Assembly (NCBI GenBank): GCA_022824205.1
Contig: JAJEAI010000066.1
Location: forward strand, 1-32,447
Origin: Candidatus Binatia bacterium
Lineage (GTDB): Bacteria; Desulfobacterota; Binatia; UBA9968; JAJDTQ01
Direction: 5' to 3'
Length of the DNA stretch: 32,447 nucleotides
Position numbers and translations under genes: made by a program. The notes beneath the pieces were generated by a model. The model saw nothing but the letters and a program-made list of their open reading frames with translations. It searched no databases and was not told where the DNA came from. Positions 16,961-24,350 of this stretch are shown in pieces (within the stretch, counting starts at the first letter, position 1; every line of letters begins with the position of its first letter).

Positions 16961-17761
16961 ATGGCGGATTTCGAACAAGGATTCGGGGACACCGAACGGG
17001 CCGCGGGCACCATGCTCGACACGGCCGGGGACTTGACGAAGCTGGCCCGGCAGTTGCAGAAGGCAGCGCGTGAAGGAAACATCGGCGTCATTCGGAGAAC
17101 GCAGAAGATGCTCGACGGGGCCCTGGCTTCGCTGGGCCAGGCGGTGTCCAATGCCACGCGGTCGTGGCCGTTCGAGGACAACGACGAAGAACAGTACTTC
17201 AGGGACGGCTACGCGGACGAATTGCGCCGCATCGCATCCGAGCGCGGCCTGACGATTCACGAACGCGAGGGCAGGCTCGTGGCCCATCCTTCCATCCTGC
17301 GCATTCAGCCCGGTGACCGCGCGGTGTACATCGACAGGAAGAAGGTCTCCGCCATCCGTCCGACCCACTTGGCGGGACTCCTGTTGGAGAACCAGAAGAA
17401 GGGCGGCCGTTACGACTCGGCTCGTTTTCTCGAATCGCTCTACAGCGTCTACGCGGAAGTCTTGCGCGACGTTTCGAGGGACCTGGCCGGAGGCGGGGGC
17501 ATCGGCAACGTCGTGCCGCTGGACCGCATCTACCGGCTTTTTACGTCTCTGCCGGGCAGTACGCGCGAGTATGGCCGTACCGACTTCGCGCGAGACGTCT
17601 ATCTCCTCGACGTCAACGGTCCGTGGTCGACGAAAAAGGGCGCTACCGTTTCTTTCCCGTCATCCACGGGCGCCCGGAGCCCGAAAGGCTTGTTCACGTT
17701 CGTGGGACCGGACGGACGCGACGTGGCCTACTATGGCATCCGGTTCACCCGGGACGGCTGA
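16961..17761 (+). CDS. Unknown 266-aa protein, first gene of ATPase-helicase cassette
   Basis: Not recognised. The first 70 residues are predicted helical, rich in Ala, Lys and Arg (LTKLARQLQKAAREGNIG), and may form a coiled coil. After an acidic patch (FEDNDEEQYF) the middle holds DELRRIASERGLTIHEREG, and the C-terminal third is beta-rich with Gly and aromatics, ending VAYYGIRFTRDG. No signal peptide, membrane segment, nuclease or methylase motif was seen. The ATG is preceded by two GGGAG copies. The stop overlaps the next start by one base (TGATG), so it is translationally coupled to the ATPase-like gene and most likely works with it. A substrate-binding or adaptor role is only a guess. Confidence 0.8.
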   Translation: MADFEQGFGDTERAAGTMLDTAGDLTKLARQLQKAAREGNIGVIRRTQKMLDGALASLGQAVSNATRSWPFEDNDEEQYFRDGYADELRRIASERGLTIHEREGRLVAHPSILRIQPGDRAVYIDRKKVSAIRPTHLAGLLLENQKKGGRYDSARFLESLYSVYAEVLRDVSRDLAGGGGIGNVVPLDRIYRLFTSLPGSTREYGRTDFARDVYLLDVNGPWSTKKGATVSFPSSTGARSPKGLFTFVGPDGRDVAYYGIRFTRDG

Positions 17762-18723
17762 TGTCCACGACCTTGCCCCTGCAAGAGTGGCTGCGGTTCA
17801 TCGACGCCGAGTACTTGGCGTCCGGCTTCATCCGGGACGGCGGCGCGGCCGTCAAGTTCGCGGTGACTCCGGACCTCTTGAAGGCCGGCCTGCAAGACGC
17901 GGTGCGCCGGGGCTGCCGGGACTACGGCTTCGTGTTCGCCTGCCTCGACGCCGCCGAGGTTCGAGTGCACATGCCCCAGGACATCTTCTTCGGGCTGGCG
18001 CGCCAGGTCGATTGGCGGGGGCTGGCCCGCCGTCTCGTTCTGCGCATGGCGGCGCGCAGCTCCTACGCCGTGGAGGGCGTGGACGAAAATGTTTCCGGCA
18101 ACGTCTTCGACGCCATTGCCGAAGCCAACGGGTTGGAGAAGCGCCTGGTTCTCCAGAACCTGAGACCGACGCTGCAGGACGAGGTCTTCAGGAACCCGCA
18201 CATGGTCCGGGATTTCCGGGTAGCCATGTGCCATCTTTGCGAGGGCGAGGACGTTCTCGAAAACGACGCATACACCAGGCAACCTGTTCTCGACTGGCTT
18301 CGGGGAGATGGTTCGCGCGTCAGCAGCGTTCGCCCGTTCGCCATCTACGGCGCCATCAACCGCACGACGGCGCGATACTTCATACAGTCCACGCTCTACT
18401 GGATCCGGTTTTGCGGGCATGCCGGAACGGTCCTTCTGCTGGACAACTCCAGGGTGACCTTGGCGCGCAATCCAAGGGATGACCGGCGCTACTACACCCG
18501 GGCCATGGCCCTGGATCACTACGAGCTGCTGCGCGAGTTCGTCGACGACATCGACCGTCTGCCGGGAATGCTGCTGTTCGTCATGACCTGCGACGAGTTT
18601 CTCGACGAAAGCTCGGCCTCCCGGGGTTACGGCGTTTACCCGGCTCTGCGCACCAGGATCATGAACGACGTGCGCGACCGGAATCTGGTGAATCCGGTGG
18701 CGTCGCTGGTGCGACTGTCGTGA
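17761..18723 (+). CDS. BrxC/BrxD-related ATPase-like protein lacking a Walker A lysine motif
   Basis: 320 aa. Its layout parallels the ATPase encoded next: at the place where a P-loop is expected it has FIRDGGAAVKF (residues 23-33), without the GxxGxGK[ST] pattern; a helix and strand follow (RDYGFVFACLDAAE), then QDIFFGLARQVDWRGL, and later a Walker-B-like strand TVLLLDNSRV with Asp228-Asn229 in place of Asp-Glu. The C-terminus ends NPVASLVRLS. Assignment to the DUF2791/BREX ATP-binding group is by resemblance and needs a profile search. Loss of both motifs suggests a non-hydrolysing partner that pairs with the active ATPase. The ATG overlaps the previous stop by one base; an upstream GTG at 17623 in the other frame's gene is less likely. 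Confidence 0.75.
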   Translation: MSTTLPLQEWLRFIDAEYLASGFIRDGGAAVKFAVTPDLLKAGLQDAVRRGCRDYGFVFACLDAAEVRVHMPQDIFFGLARQVDWRGLARRLVLRMAARSSYAVEGVDENVSGNVFDAIAEANGLEKRLVLQNLRPTLQDEVFRNPHMVRDFRVAMCHLCEGEDVLENDAYTRQPVLDWLRGDGSRVSSVRPFAIYGAINRTTARYFIQSTLYWIRFCGHAGTVLLLDNSRVTLARNPRDDRRYYTRAMALDHYELLREFVDDIDRLPGMLLFVMTCDEFLDESSASRGYGVYPALRTRIMNDVRDRNLVNPVASLVRLS

Positions 18724-18819
18724 AACGATGCGGCGGCTGTCGAACTCAGATCCCGGAATGCGGTCCCGGTCGAGTCGCTTGCGGCCGAAGGGCCGTCGTG
18801 AGTGGAGGAGGGTCCCGTC

Positions 18820-20100
18820 TTGGATGCTGAACCGTCGGTGACGACCTGCCGGCGCGCTCTTGAAGCGTTGCGCAACGGCGTGCCCAACCGGGATGCCGTG
18901 AAGCTCCTCGGTTGCAATCAGCCGGATGCGGAACGCCGGTTCGAGGAGCTGCTGGCGAATGCCGCGGACGCGGACGCCCCGCCCGACGACGCACTCGGAA
19001 TGCTCGTGTCGGGGGATTTCGGCGCAGGCAAATCGCATCTCATCACTTACCTGGAGCAGCGGGCACTGACGCGCGGCTTCGTCTGCAGCAGGGTCGCCAT
19101 CAGCAAGGAGACGCCGCTTTACGACCTTGCCAAGGTGTTCAAGTCCGCGGTGGAGAACGGGCGGCTGCCCGAGCGCCGCGGCCGTCTGATCGAGGAGCTG
19201 GGACAGTCCCTGGATTTCGGCTCCGCCGCATACGCTCGCTTTCTCGAGTGGGCGAACCGGGCCGCGGAGGCAGGCGTCGTCAGTCCGATGTTTCCGGCGA
19301 GTCTCATGATCTACGAGCGCTTGAACAGCGACGTCGATCTCAACTGGGACATCGAGAGGTTCTGGGCCGGGGAACGGATCAGGGTCTCGCGGGTCAAGGA
19401 CGGCCTGCGCCGGATCGGGCAACAGCGCGCCTGGTCCTTCGGGGCGCCGAAGGCCGGAGAGCTGCCGCCGCAGTGGCTGCGTTTCGCAACCCAGCTCATC
19501 AAGGGGGCGGGTTGCCGGGGTTGGGTCGTGCTGCTGGACGAGATCGAGCTGATCGGTTCCTATTCCCTGCTGCAAAGGGGCCGGGCGTACGCGGAGTTGG
19601 CGCGCTGGATGGGCAGAGCGGTCGGGGAAGAGAACCCGGGGCTGGTGGTCGTCGGGACGGTGTCGGGCGACTTTGCCACGGCGGTGATCAGTCCGGACGG
19701 CAAGAAGGACCGTGATTACGTGGGTCCGAAACTGGCGTCCAGTCGATACCGGGAACACGCTGCCCGCGCTGAAACGGGCATGCGCCTGCTGGAACAGGCC
19801 TGCCAACAGGAATTGGGTCGGCCTGCCGAATCGGACGTTCGTGACACCCTGGAGAAACTCCGGCGCATGTACGCCACGGCCTATGGTTGGGATGCTCCGG
19901 GGCTTTCCGCGGATGCCGGCGGCGACAGCCACCGCAACCGGATGCGTTACAGGGTGCGCTCCGCCATCAACGAGTGGGACCTTCGGAGACTCTACCCGGG
20001 CGCGACGCCCGATATCGAAGGCGAGGAGTACCGCCCGGTCTACGCCGAAGACCGAGACCTCGAGCGCGGATCGGAGGATGAGAACGCCGGCCGCAGGTAG
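18820..20100 (+). CDS. BrxC/BrxD-like (DUF2791-type) P-loop ATPase
   Basis: 426-aa P-loop ATPase. After a short helical segment, Walker A is GDFGAGKS (residues 65-72) in MLVSGDFGAGKSHLITYLEQ; Walker B is WVVLLDEIELI with Asp240-Glu241. The segment after the P-loop, RGFVCSRVAISKETPLYDLA, and QRAWSF further on resemble the ATP-binding proteins of BREX systems (BrxC/BrxD group, DUF2791). The TTG at 18820 was chosen because GGAGGAGGG ends seven bases upstream; GTG at 18802 would place that ribosome site inside the gene. It lies 96 bases after the ATPase-like gene and 18 bases before the helicase. The likely role is DNA- or nucleotide-dependent control of the helicase in a defence module; this is inference. 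Confidence 0.82.
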   Translation: MDAEPSVTTCRRALEALRNGVPNRDAVKLLGCNQPDAERRFEELLANAADADAPPDDALGMLVSGDFGAGKSHLITYLEQRALTRGFVCSRVAISKETPLYDLAKVFKSAVENGRLPERRGRLIEELGQSLDFGSAAYARFLEWANRAAEAGVVSPMFPASLMIYERLNSDVDLNWDIERFWAGERIRVSRVKDGLRRIGQQRAWSFGAPKAGELPPQWLRFATQLIKGAGCRGWVVLLDEIELIGSYSLLQRGRAYAELARWMGRAVGEENPGLVVVGTVSGDFATAVISPDGKKDRDYVGPKLASSRYREHAARAETGMRLLEQACQQELGRPAESDVRDTLEKLRRMYATAYGWDAPGLSADAGGDSHRNRMRYRVRSAINEWDLRRLYPGATPDIEGEEYRPVYAEDRDLERGSEDENAGRR

Positions 20101-20118
20101 CCGGAGGCCGGATCGCCC

Positions 20119-22260
20119 GTGAGCGCCGCGGACACACGCGAGACCGCCGGAACCGTGGCGTGGCTGCGGCTCGTCCGTGAAGACGACGGGGCCGGCGTTC
20201 GCGCCGGGCTGCTCCGGACCACGCCCGAGGGCGCGCCTCTTGACTTTCTTTTCACGCGCGCCGGCTCCGGAGCCGACGCGCATGACTCCGATCCCGATAT
20301 TTCGCCACAGCTTGCCCAATCGCTGCTCTCTTGCCTCGATCCTTTCCCCGCGCTGGTGTTCGCGTTTGCCGAGGAGGCGCCTCGGGAGACACTGGACGAA
20401 TGCGTTCCGGACGGATCCTTCCTGTGCCGAGTGGCGATGAGAAAGGCCCCCGCCAAGGCCGATAAAGACCGCGCTGAACTCGAGGGCTCCGCGTTTCCCG
20501 GCGCCGACATGGAGGTCGGTTGGGAATACGGATGCCCCGGCGAGGCAGGTCCGACGGCGCTGCTGGACCAGGTGTTGCACGGCGCCGGTCCCAGGGAGCC
20601 GCTCTTGCGCGCCGGCCGGGGTCTGGTCGAGGCTTTCGCCGACAGGCATGTTCGGGCGCTGGCCGCGGCGCCGGGACTGGCGGTGGTGGTGCGCCTCTTG
20701 GCGCTGCCGGGGGCAGATGGCGCGGGCTCTTTTCCGGGCGCCGGGTTCGCCGGGGAACGCCCTCCAGGCATCCGGGAAGGATCGCCCCGCCGCCCCCCGC
20801 CAGAGGGAGTGACACTGGCCGAGCGGCTCTGGGCCGTGCTCGCCGCTCCGCCAAGGATCTTCCGGGGGCCCGAGGAGGATGCGCCGGAATGGCCCGGTCC
20901 GTTGATGACCTTTCAGAAGCGCGGCGTACGCGCGCTGATGGTCAACGAGCGGCTGCTGCTGGCCGATGACATGGGCTTGGGAAAGACCGTGCAGGCCGTC
21001 GCCGCGCTGCGCATCCTCGTGGCCCGGCGCGAGATCGCGTCATGTCTCGTCGCCGCGCCCGCCAGCCTGCTCGACCAGTGGCGGCGCGAGTTGGCGAAAT
21101 GGGCGCCGGAACTCTCCGCCATCATCGTCCGCGGCCCCGCCGCGGAACGGCGGTGGCAGTGGAACGCCAACGTGGACGTGACCCTGATCAGCTACGATAC
21201 GCTGCGCGCGGACTTCGCCGCCGGGCCACGGACACCTCTGCGGCAACGGGTCTGGGACCTCGTGGTCGCCGACGAGGCCCAGCGGATCAAGAACCGCAAC
21301 GACACCAGCGCCGCGTTGAAGGGGCTGCGGCGCCTGCGCTCGTGGGCGTTGAGCGGCACGCCCATCGAGAATCACGAGGACGAGCTGGCCTCGATCCTGG
21401 AGTTCGTGGACCACGGGGACGGCGGCGGCCCCGTGCGGCGCTACTACCCGGGCGCCGGATTGCGGGAGCGGCATCGGGAGCTGCAGGTGCGCCGGAAGAA
21501 GTCGGAGGTCCTGACCGACCTCCCGTCGAAGCAGATCACCAAGGTGGCCATCGACCTGAACCCGAGGCAGCGTGAGAGCTACGACAAGGCCGAACAGGAA
21601 GGAATCGTGTATCTCAGGTCACTGGGGGCCGAGATCGGCGTCGAACACGTCCTTCAACTCATCAGTCGCCTGAAGCAGATATGCAACGCCGACCCCAGGA
21701 CCGGCGAGTCCAGCAAGCTCGCCGACATCCGCGAGCGCCTGCTGCAACTGTCGGCGCAAGGACACAAGGCGCTGGTGTTTTCCCAGTACACCAGCGATGT
21801 GTTCGGGGTGGCGGCCGCCGCACAATACCTGCGCGAATTCGAGCCGCTTTCGTTCACCGGCGGCATGAGCCCGCGTGAACGGGAGGCCGTCATCCAGCGA
21901 TTCAAGGAGAGCAGCCGGCACCGGGCGTTGGTGTTGTCCCTGCGCGCCGGCGGACTGGGGCTCAATCTACAGGAAGCGTCCTACGTCTTTCACCTCGACC
22001 GGTGGTGGAACCCGGCGGTGGAGCGGCAAGCCGAGGACCGCAGCCATCGCATGGGCCAAGCCGTCAAGGTCAACGCCATCAAATACTCCTGCACCGGGAC
22101 CATCGAACAACGCATCGACGAGATCCTGGAACGCAAGCAGATGCTCTTCGATGATCTCGTGGATGACGTGTCGCTGGACCTGTCGGCCCAGATGACGCGC
22201 GAGGAACTCTTCGGCCTTTTCGGGTTGGAAGCGACGGCCGCTTCACCGGGCCGCCGGTGA
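20119..22260 (+). CDS. SNF2-family helicase/translocase with uncharacterised N-terminal domain
   Basis: 713 aa. Residues 1 to about 255 match nothing I recognise. From about 260 there is a complete SNF2-type motor: Walker A in DDMGLGKT (283-290), motif II DEAQ (385-388), LSGTPIENHEDEL, motif IV ALVFSQYTSDVF, motif V LSLRAGGLGLNLQEASYVFH, and motif VI AEDRSHRMGQ from residue 638. SNF2 proteins translocate on double-stranded DNA and are frequent in bacterial defence loci. The GTG start at 20119 follows GGAGG by 11 bases and lies 18 bases after the ATPase gene, so the two are probably one transcript. The motif II glutamine in place of His is common in bacterial SNF2 proteins. Confidence 0.92.
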   Translation: MSAADTRETAGTVAWLRLVREDDGAGVRAGLLRTTPEGAPLDFLFTRAGSGADAHDSDPDISPQLAQSLLSCLDPFPALVFAFAEEAPRETLDECVPDGSFLCRVAMRKAPAKADKDRAELEGSAFPGADMEVGWEYGCPGEAGPTALLDQVLHGAGPREPLLRAGRGLVEAFADRHVRALAAAPGLAVVVRLLALPGADGAGSFPGAGFAGERPPGIREGSPRRPPPEGVTLAERLWAVLAAPPRIFRGPEEDAPEWPGPLMTFQKRGVRALMVNERLLLADDMGLGKTVQAVAALRILVARREIASCLVAAPASLLDQWRRELAKWAPELSAIIVRGPAAERRWQWNANVDVTLISYDTLRADFAAGPRTPLRQRVWDLVVADEAQRIKNRNDTSAALKGLRRLRSWALSGTPIENHEDELASILEFVDHGDGGGPVRRYYPGAGLRERHRELQVRRKKSEVLTDLPSKQITKVAIDLNPRQRESYDKAEQEGIVYLRSLGAEIGVEHVLQLISRLKQICNADPRTGESSKLADIRERLLQLSAQGHKALVFSQYTSDVFGVAAAAQYLREFEPLSFTGGMSPREREAVIQRFKESSRHRALVLSLRAGGLGLNLQEASYVFHLDRWWNPAVERQAEDRSHRMGQAVKVNAIKYSCTGTIEQRIDEILERKQMLFDDLVDDVSLDLSAQMTREELFGLFGLEATAASPGRR

Positions 22261-22306
22261 ACGTCGCGCCACGCGAGGCGTTGTAACGTATCCACTCAAT
22301 GCGGCC

Positions 22307-22756
22307 TCACGGTGCCTGCGGATTCAGTGTGTTCACCCCTTCGAGGCTCGCGGCTTCGCACAGGCGCATATCCGCGCAGACGAATGTCAGTGGACCAGGC
22401 ACATCGTTCCGGACAACCAGACATCCCGCAAGCTGAAGCGCGTCGTAGGCCCTGAGCGGATGACGATCGAGCAAGCGCGCGGCCTCCTCCATCACGGCCG
22501 ACGTGGAGGGTTGAACGAGGAACGTCCCTGTCGCGTCTTCCTCGATCTGCTTGAGGACGCGATCCGCGTCCGCACTCGAGATGTCACCCTGACGTTGGCG
22601 GCGACGGATCGCGGACCTTGACTCAATCAAGGTGATGTCCAGAATGACCGCCTGTATGGCATCGCGATCCGCCGTGAGGGCCATGACGCGGGCGCTTCCT
22701 TCCTCCTCGATGTACAGTTTGACCAGCGCGCTGGTATCGAGATAGACGCTCGCCAT
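22307..22756 (-). CDS. PIN-domain ribonuclease, VapC-like toxin
   Basis: 149-aa PIN-domain protein. The acidic metal-binding residues are visible: Asp in VYLDTSALVKLY, Glu in LIESRSAIRRR, Asp in AYDALQLAG and Asp in FVCADMRL. VapC toxins of type II toxin-antitoxin systems cleave tRNA or rRNA. The start lies two bases after the stop of the upstream 216-aa gene (TGA-TC-ATG on this strand), so they are coupled. It is convergent with the SNF2 gene, 46 bases apart. No typical 70-90 aa VapB lies upstream, so the partner is unusual. Confidence 0.88.
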   Translation of the reverse strand: MASVYLDTSALVKLYIEEEGSARVMALTADRDAIQAVILDITLIESRSAIRRRQRQGDISSADADRVLKQIEEDATGTFLVQPSTSAVMEEAARLLDRHPLRAYDALQLAGCLVVRNDVPGPLTFVCADMRLCEAASLEGVNTLNPQAP

Positions 22757-22758
22757 GA

Positions 22759-23409
22759 TCAGCGTCTGTCCTCAATCACGGTGTCGGCAATCGAGCCGCC
22801 CCGGATCTGGATGGGTGTGAACCTGTTCGCCTGCCTTTGTGCTTCTGGTTGAAACAGCGGATGCCTTCGATTGGTCCGTATCGCAGTCACGGGATGGTGG
22901 GGCTGATTGGGGTTCGGCACTTGGCTGGTCAGGATTATGCGCCGGTCCGTCGCATAACGCAGCAGGGAATGGAGTGTCCCCGGATTACGCGTCCACTCGT
23001 GTCCGCTGGCGGGAAGTACTTGGTCCCGAAACCATTTCAGGCCAACGAAAGGTCGCGTGCCTTCAACCTTCCCGAGCTCGTCAAGAAGTTGTTTCAGTGG
23101 CTCGTCGACTTCGAAAGGACTGGAGGGTTCCTCGAAGTCCGGAACACCAGCTTCCGTTCCGCTGCCGCCGTGCTCGGGCTTCCCGACCGGGATGAAGCGA
23201 ATCACCACCTCACAACGATCCGGGTCAAAGTAGCTGGCTGCCGCGTCGTCCCGGACTTTTCTGCCGCCATTCAGGTTACGAATGCTGACTTGCGGATTAT
23301 GATCGCCGACCGGGAGGTGCCTCAAGCCTTCCAGCGTCGGTGGCAGTGTTGCAGCGGTCAAGTTTGCGAGACTTTCCTCTATTTCTCTCTGTATATGTCC
23401 TATCTTCAT
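22759..23409 (-). CDS. Unknown 216-aa protein coupled to the PIN toxin, candidate antitoxin
   Basis: Not recognised. It begins MKIGHIQREIEESLANLTA, a charged helical segment, and is followed by mixed polar sequence with an acidic Pro-rich middle (FEEPSSPFEVDEPL) and a basic C-terminus (AIRTNRRHPLFQPEAQRQ). No ribbon-helix-helix or AbrB-type motif typical of VapB is obvious. GGAGATTTAG precedes the ATG. Its TGA stop is two bases before the PIN-protein start and a promoter with an inverted repeat lies just upstream, the arrangement of an autoregulated toxin-antitoxin operon. That it neutralises the PIN protein is inferred from position only. It could instead be an unrelated gene or a fusion of an antitoxin with an extra domain. 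Confidence 0.65.
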   Translation of the reverse strand: MKIGHIQREIEESLANLTAATLPPTLEGLRHLPVGDHNPQVSIRNLNGGRKVRDDAAASYFDPDRCEVVIRFIPVGKPEHGGSGTEAGVPDFEEPSSPFEVDEPLKQLLDELGKVEGTRPFVGLKWFRDQVLPASGHEWTRNPGTLHSLLRYATDRRIILTSQVPNPNQPHHPVTAIRTNRRHPLFQPEAQRQANRFTPIQIRGGSIADTVIEDRR

Positions 23410-23442
23410 CTAAATCTCCATATAGTTATTAAATTTATCCTG

Positions 23443-23471
23443 AAGATACCTTGGTATTAGTATGATGTCAA
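23443..23471 (-). promoter_or_regulatory. Promoter with overlapping inverted repeat, toxin-antitoxin operon
   Basis: On the minus strand a perfect TTGACA (plus coordinates 23466-23471) and TATCTT (23443-23448) are 17 bases apart. An inverted repeat ATACC-TT-GGTAT occupies 23446-23457, covering part of the -10 element and the adjoining spacer. This is where a repressor would block RNA polymerase, as antitoxins do on their own promoters. The region is clearly AT-rich relative to the neighbourhood. Confidence 0.6.
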
Positions 23472-23532
23472 CCGGTCGTGACCGGGACTCGGTGAAGGAA
23501 AGGGCCGTGGGAACCGCGGTACCCCATCACCG

Positions 23533-23568
23533 CCCCCTGGATTTCCGCTTTCGCGGGAATGACGATTC
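23533..23568. repeat. Short palindromic intergenic repeat (GCTTTCGCGGGAATGACGA type)
   Basis: CCCCTGGATTTCCGCTTTCG followed by CGGGAATGACGATTCG. The core CCGC-TTTC-GCGG can form a small hairpin. From general knowledge, repeats of this type are very common between genes of many proteobacterial genomes, and in reverse reading they produce the peptide IPAKAEIQ in falsely predicted small genes. It lies between the toxin-antitoxin promoter and ribE. Confidence 0.6.
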
Positions 23569-23706
23569 GTAGGGCGTGCTTCGGATCGCTCTTCACAAAC
23601 TCTTTTGCGACATTGAGGTTAACTCGACCACGAGCCTGGAATCTGGTAAGCGTGTCGGACGGAAACAAGTCGACAAGTCGAGGTTCTCCAGGTCGGACGA
23701 TCAACC

Positions 23707-24327
23707 ATGTTTACCGGACTCATCGAGGACGTGGGGCGGGTACGCCGCTGGCACGCCGGGGCCGAAGGCGGCGAGTTCATCTTCGAGACCGCGCTGCCGG
23801 GGCGGGAGATCGCGCTGGGCGACAGCATCGCGGTGAACGGCTGCTGCCTGACGGTGGTCAAGAAGGCCGGCCGGCGGCTCACGGTGGACGTTTCTCCCGA
23901 GACGCTGAAGCGTACGAACCTTGAAGATGTGCGCGAGGGGGGGCGCGTCAACCTGGAGCGGCCGCTTCGGCTCAACGACCGGCTCGGCGGTCACATGGTC
24001 ACCGGGCATGTCGATGCCGTGGGACAGATCACCCGCGTGGAGCCGAGCGGCGACTTCACCTTCTTCCGCTTTCGCGTCCCCACGGCGGTCGGACGGTTGC
24101 TGGTGCCCAAGGGTTCCATCGCCGTGGACGGCATCAGCCTGACCGTGAACGAGTGCGCTTCGCGCTCGTTTTCGGTGGCGATCATCCCTTTCACGCTGGC
24201 GCACACGAATTTGCAGGACCGTGGTGTTGGTGATAGAGTCAACCTCGAAGCCGACATTATCGGCAAGTACGTCCTGCAATTCGTGAAAGCCTATTCCACT
24301 CCGTCGCGCGCGCCGGAGACCCGGTGA
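23707..24327 (+). CDS. ribE: Riboflavin synthase alpha subunit RibE
   Basis: 206-aa riboflavin synthase, which dismutates two lumazine molecules into riboflavin. It starts MFTGLIEDVGRV and has the two repeated lumazine-synthase-like barrels: first with SIAVNGCCLTVV and second with SIAVDGISLTVNE, plus GHMVTGHVDAVG between them. Length is normal. It restarts the riboflavin series after the accessory insertion. No FMN riboswitch is recognisable in the bases upstream. Confidence 0.96.
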   Translation: MFTGLIEDVGRVRRWHAGAEGGEFIFETALPGREIALGDSIAVNGCCLTVVKKAGRRLTVDVSPETLKRTNLEDVREGGRVNLERPLRLNDRLGGHMVTGHVDAVGQITRVEPSGDFTFFRFRVPTAVGRLLVPKGSIAVDGISLTVNECASRSFSVAIIPFTLAHTNLQDRGVGDRVNLEADIIGKYVLQFVKAYSTPSRAPETR

Positions 24328-24350
24328 TGTGAACGGCGGCCTGAACCCGC

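Noticed and set aside
17731..20649. Open frame of 972 codons on the minus strand opposite the ATPase genes
   Set aside because: Same composition artefact: it runs across two intergenic gaps of the plus-strand cassette, whose genes have motifs and ribosome sites.
16961..22260. Complete BREX system
   Set aside because: No PglZ phosphatase, PglX methylase, BrxL or BrxA/B is seen; only the ATPase-helicase part is comparable.
23468..23704. 78-codon minus-strand frame upstream of ribE
   Set aside because: Its middle reads IPAKAEIQ from the dispersed palindromic repeat, and no ribosome site or family match supports it; it might be a decayed remnant but I cannot show it.
23573..23706. FMN riboswitch before ribE
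   Set aside because: The riboflavin context suggests it, but the conserved RFN-element segments are not present in this stretch.
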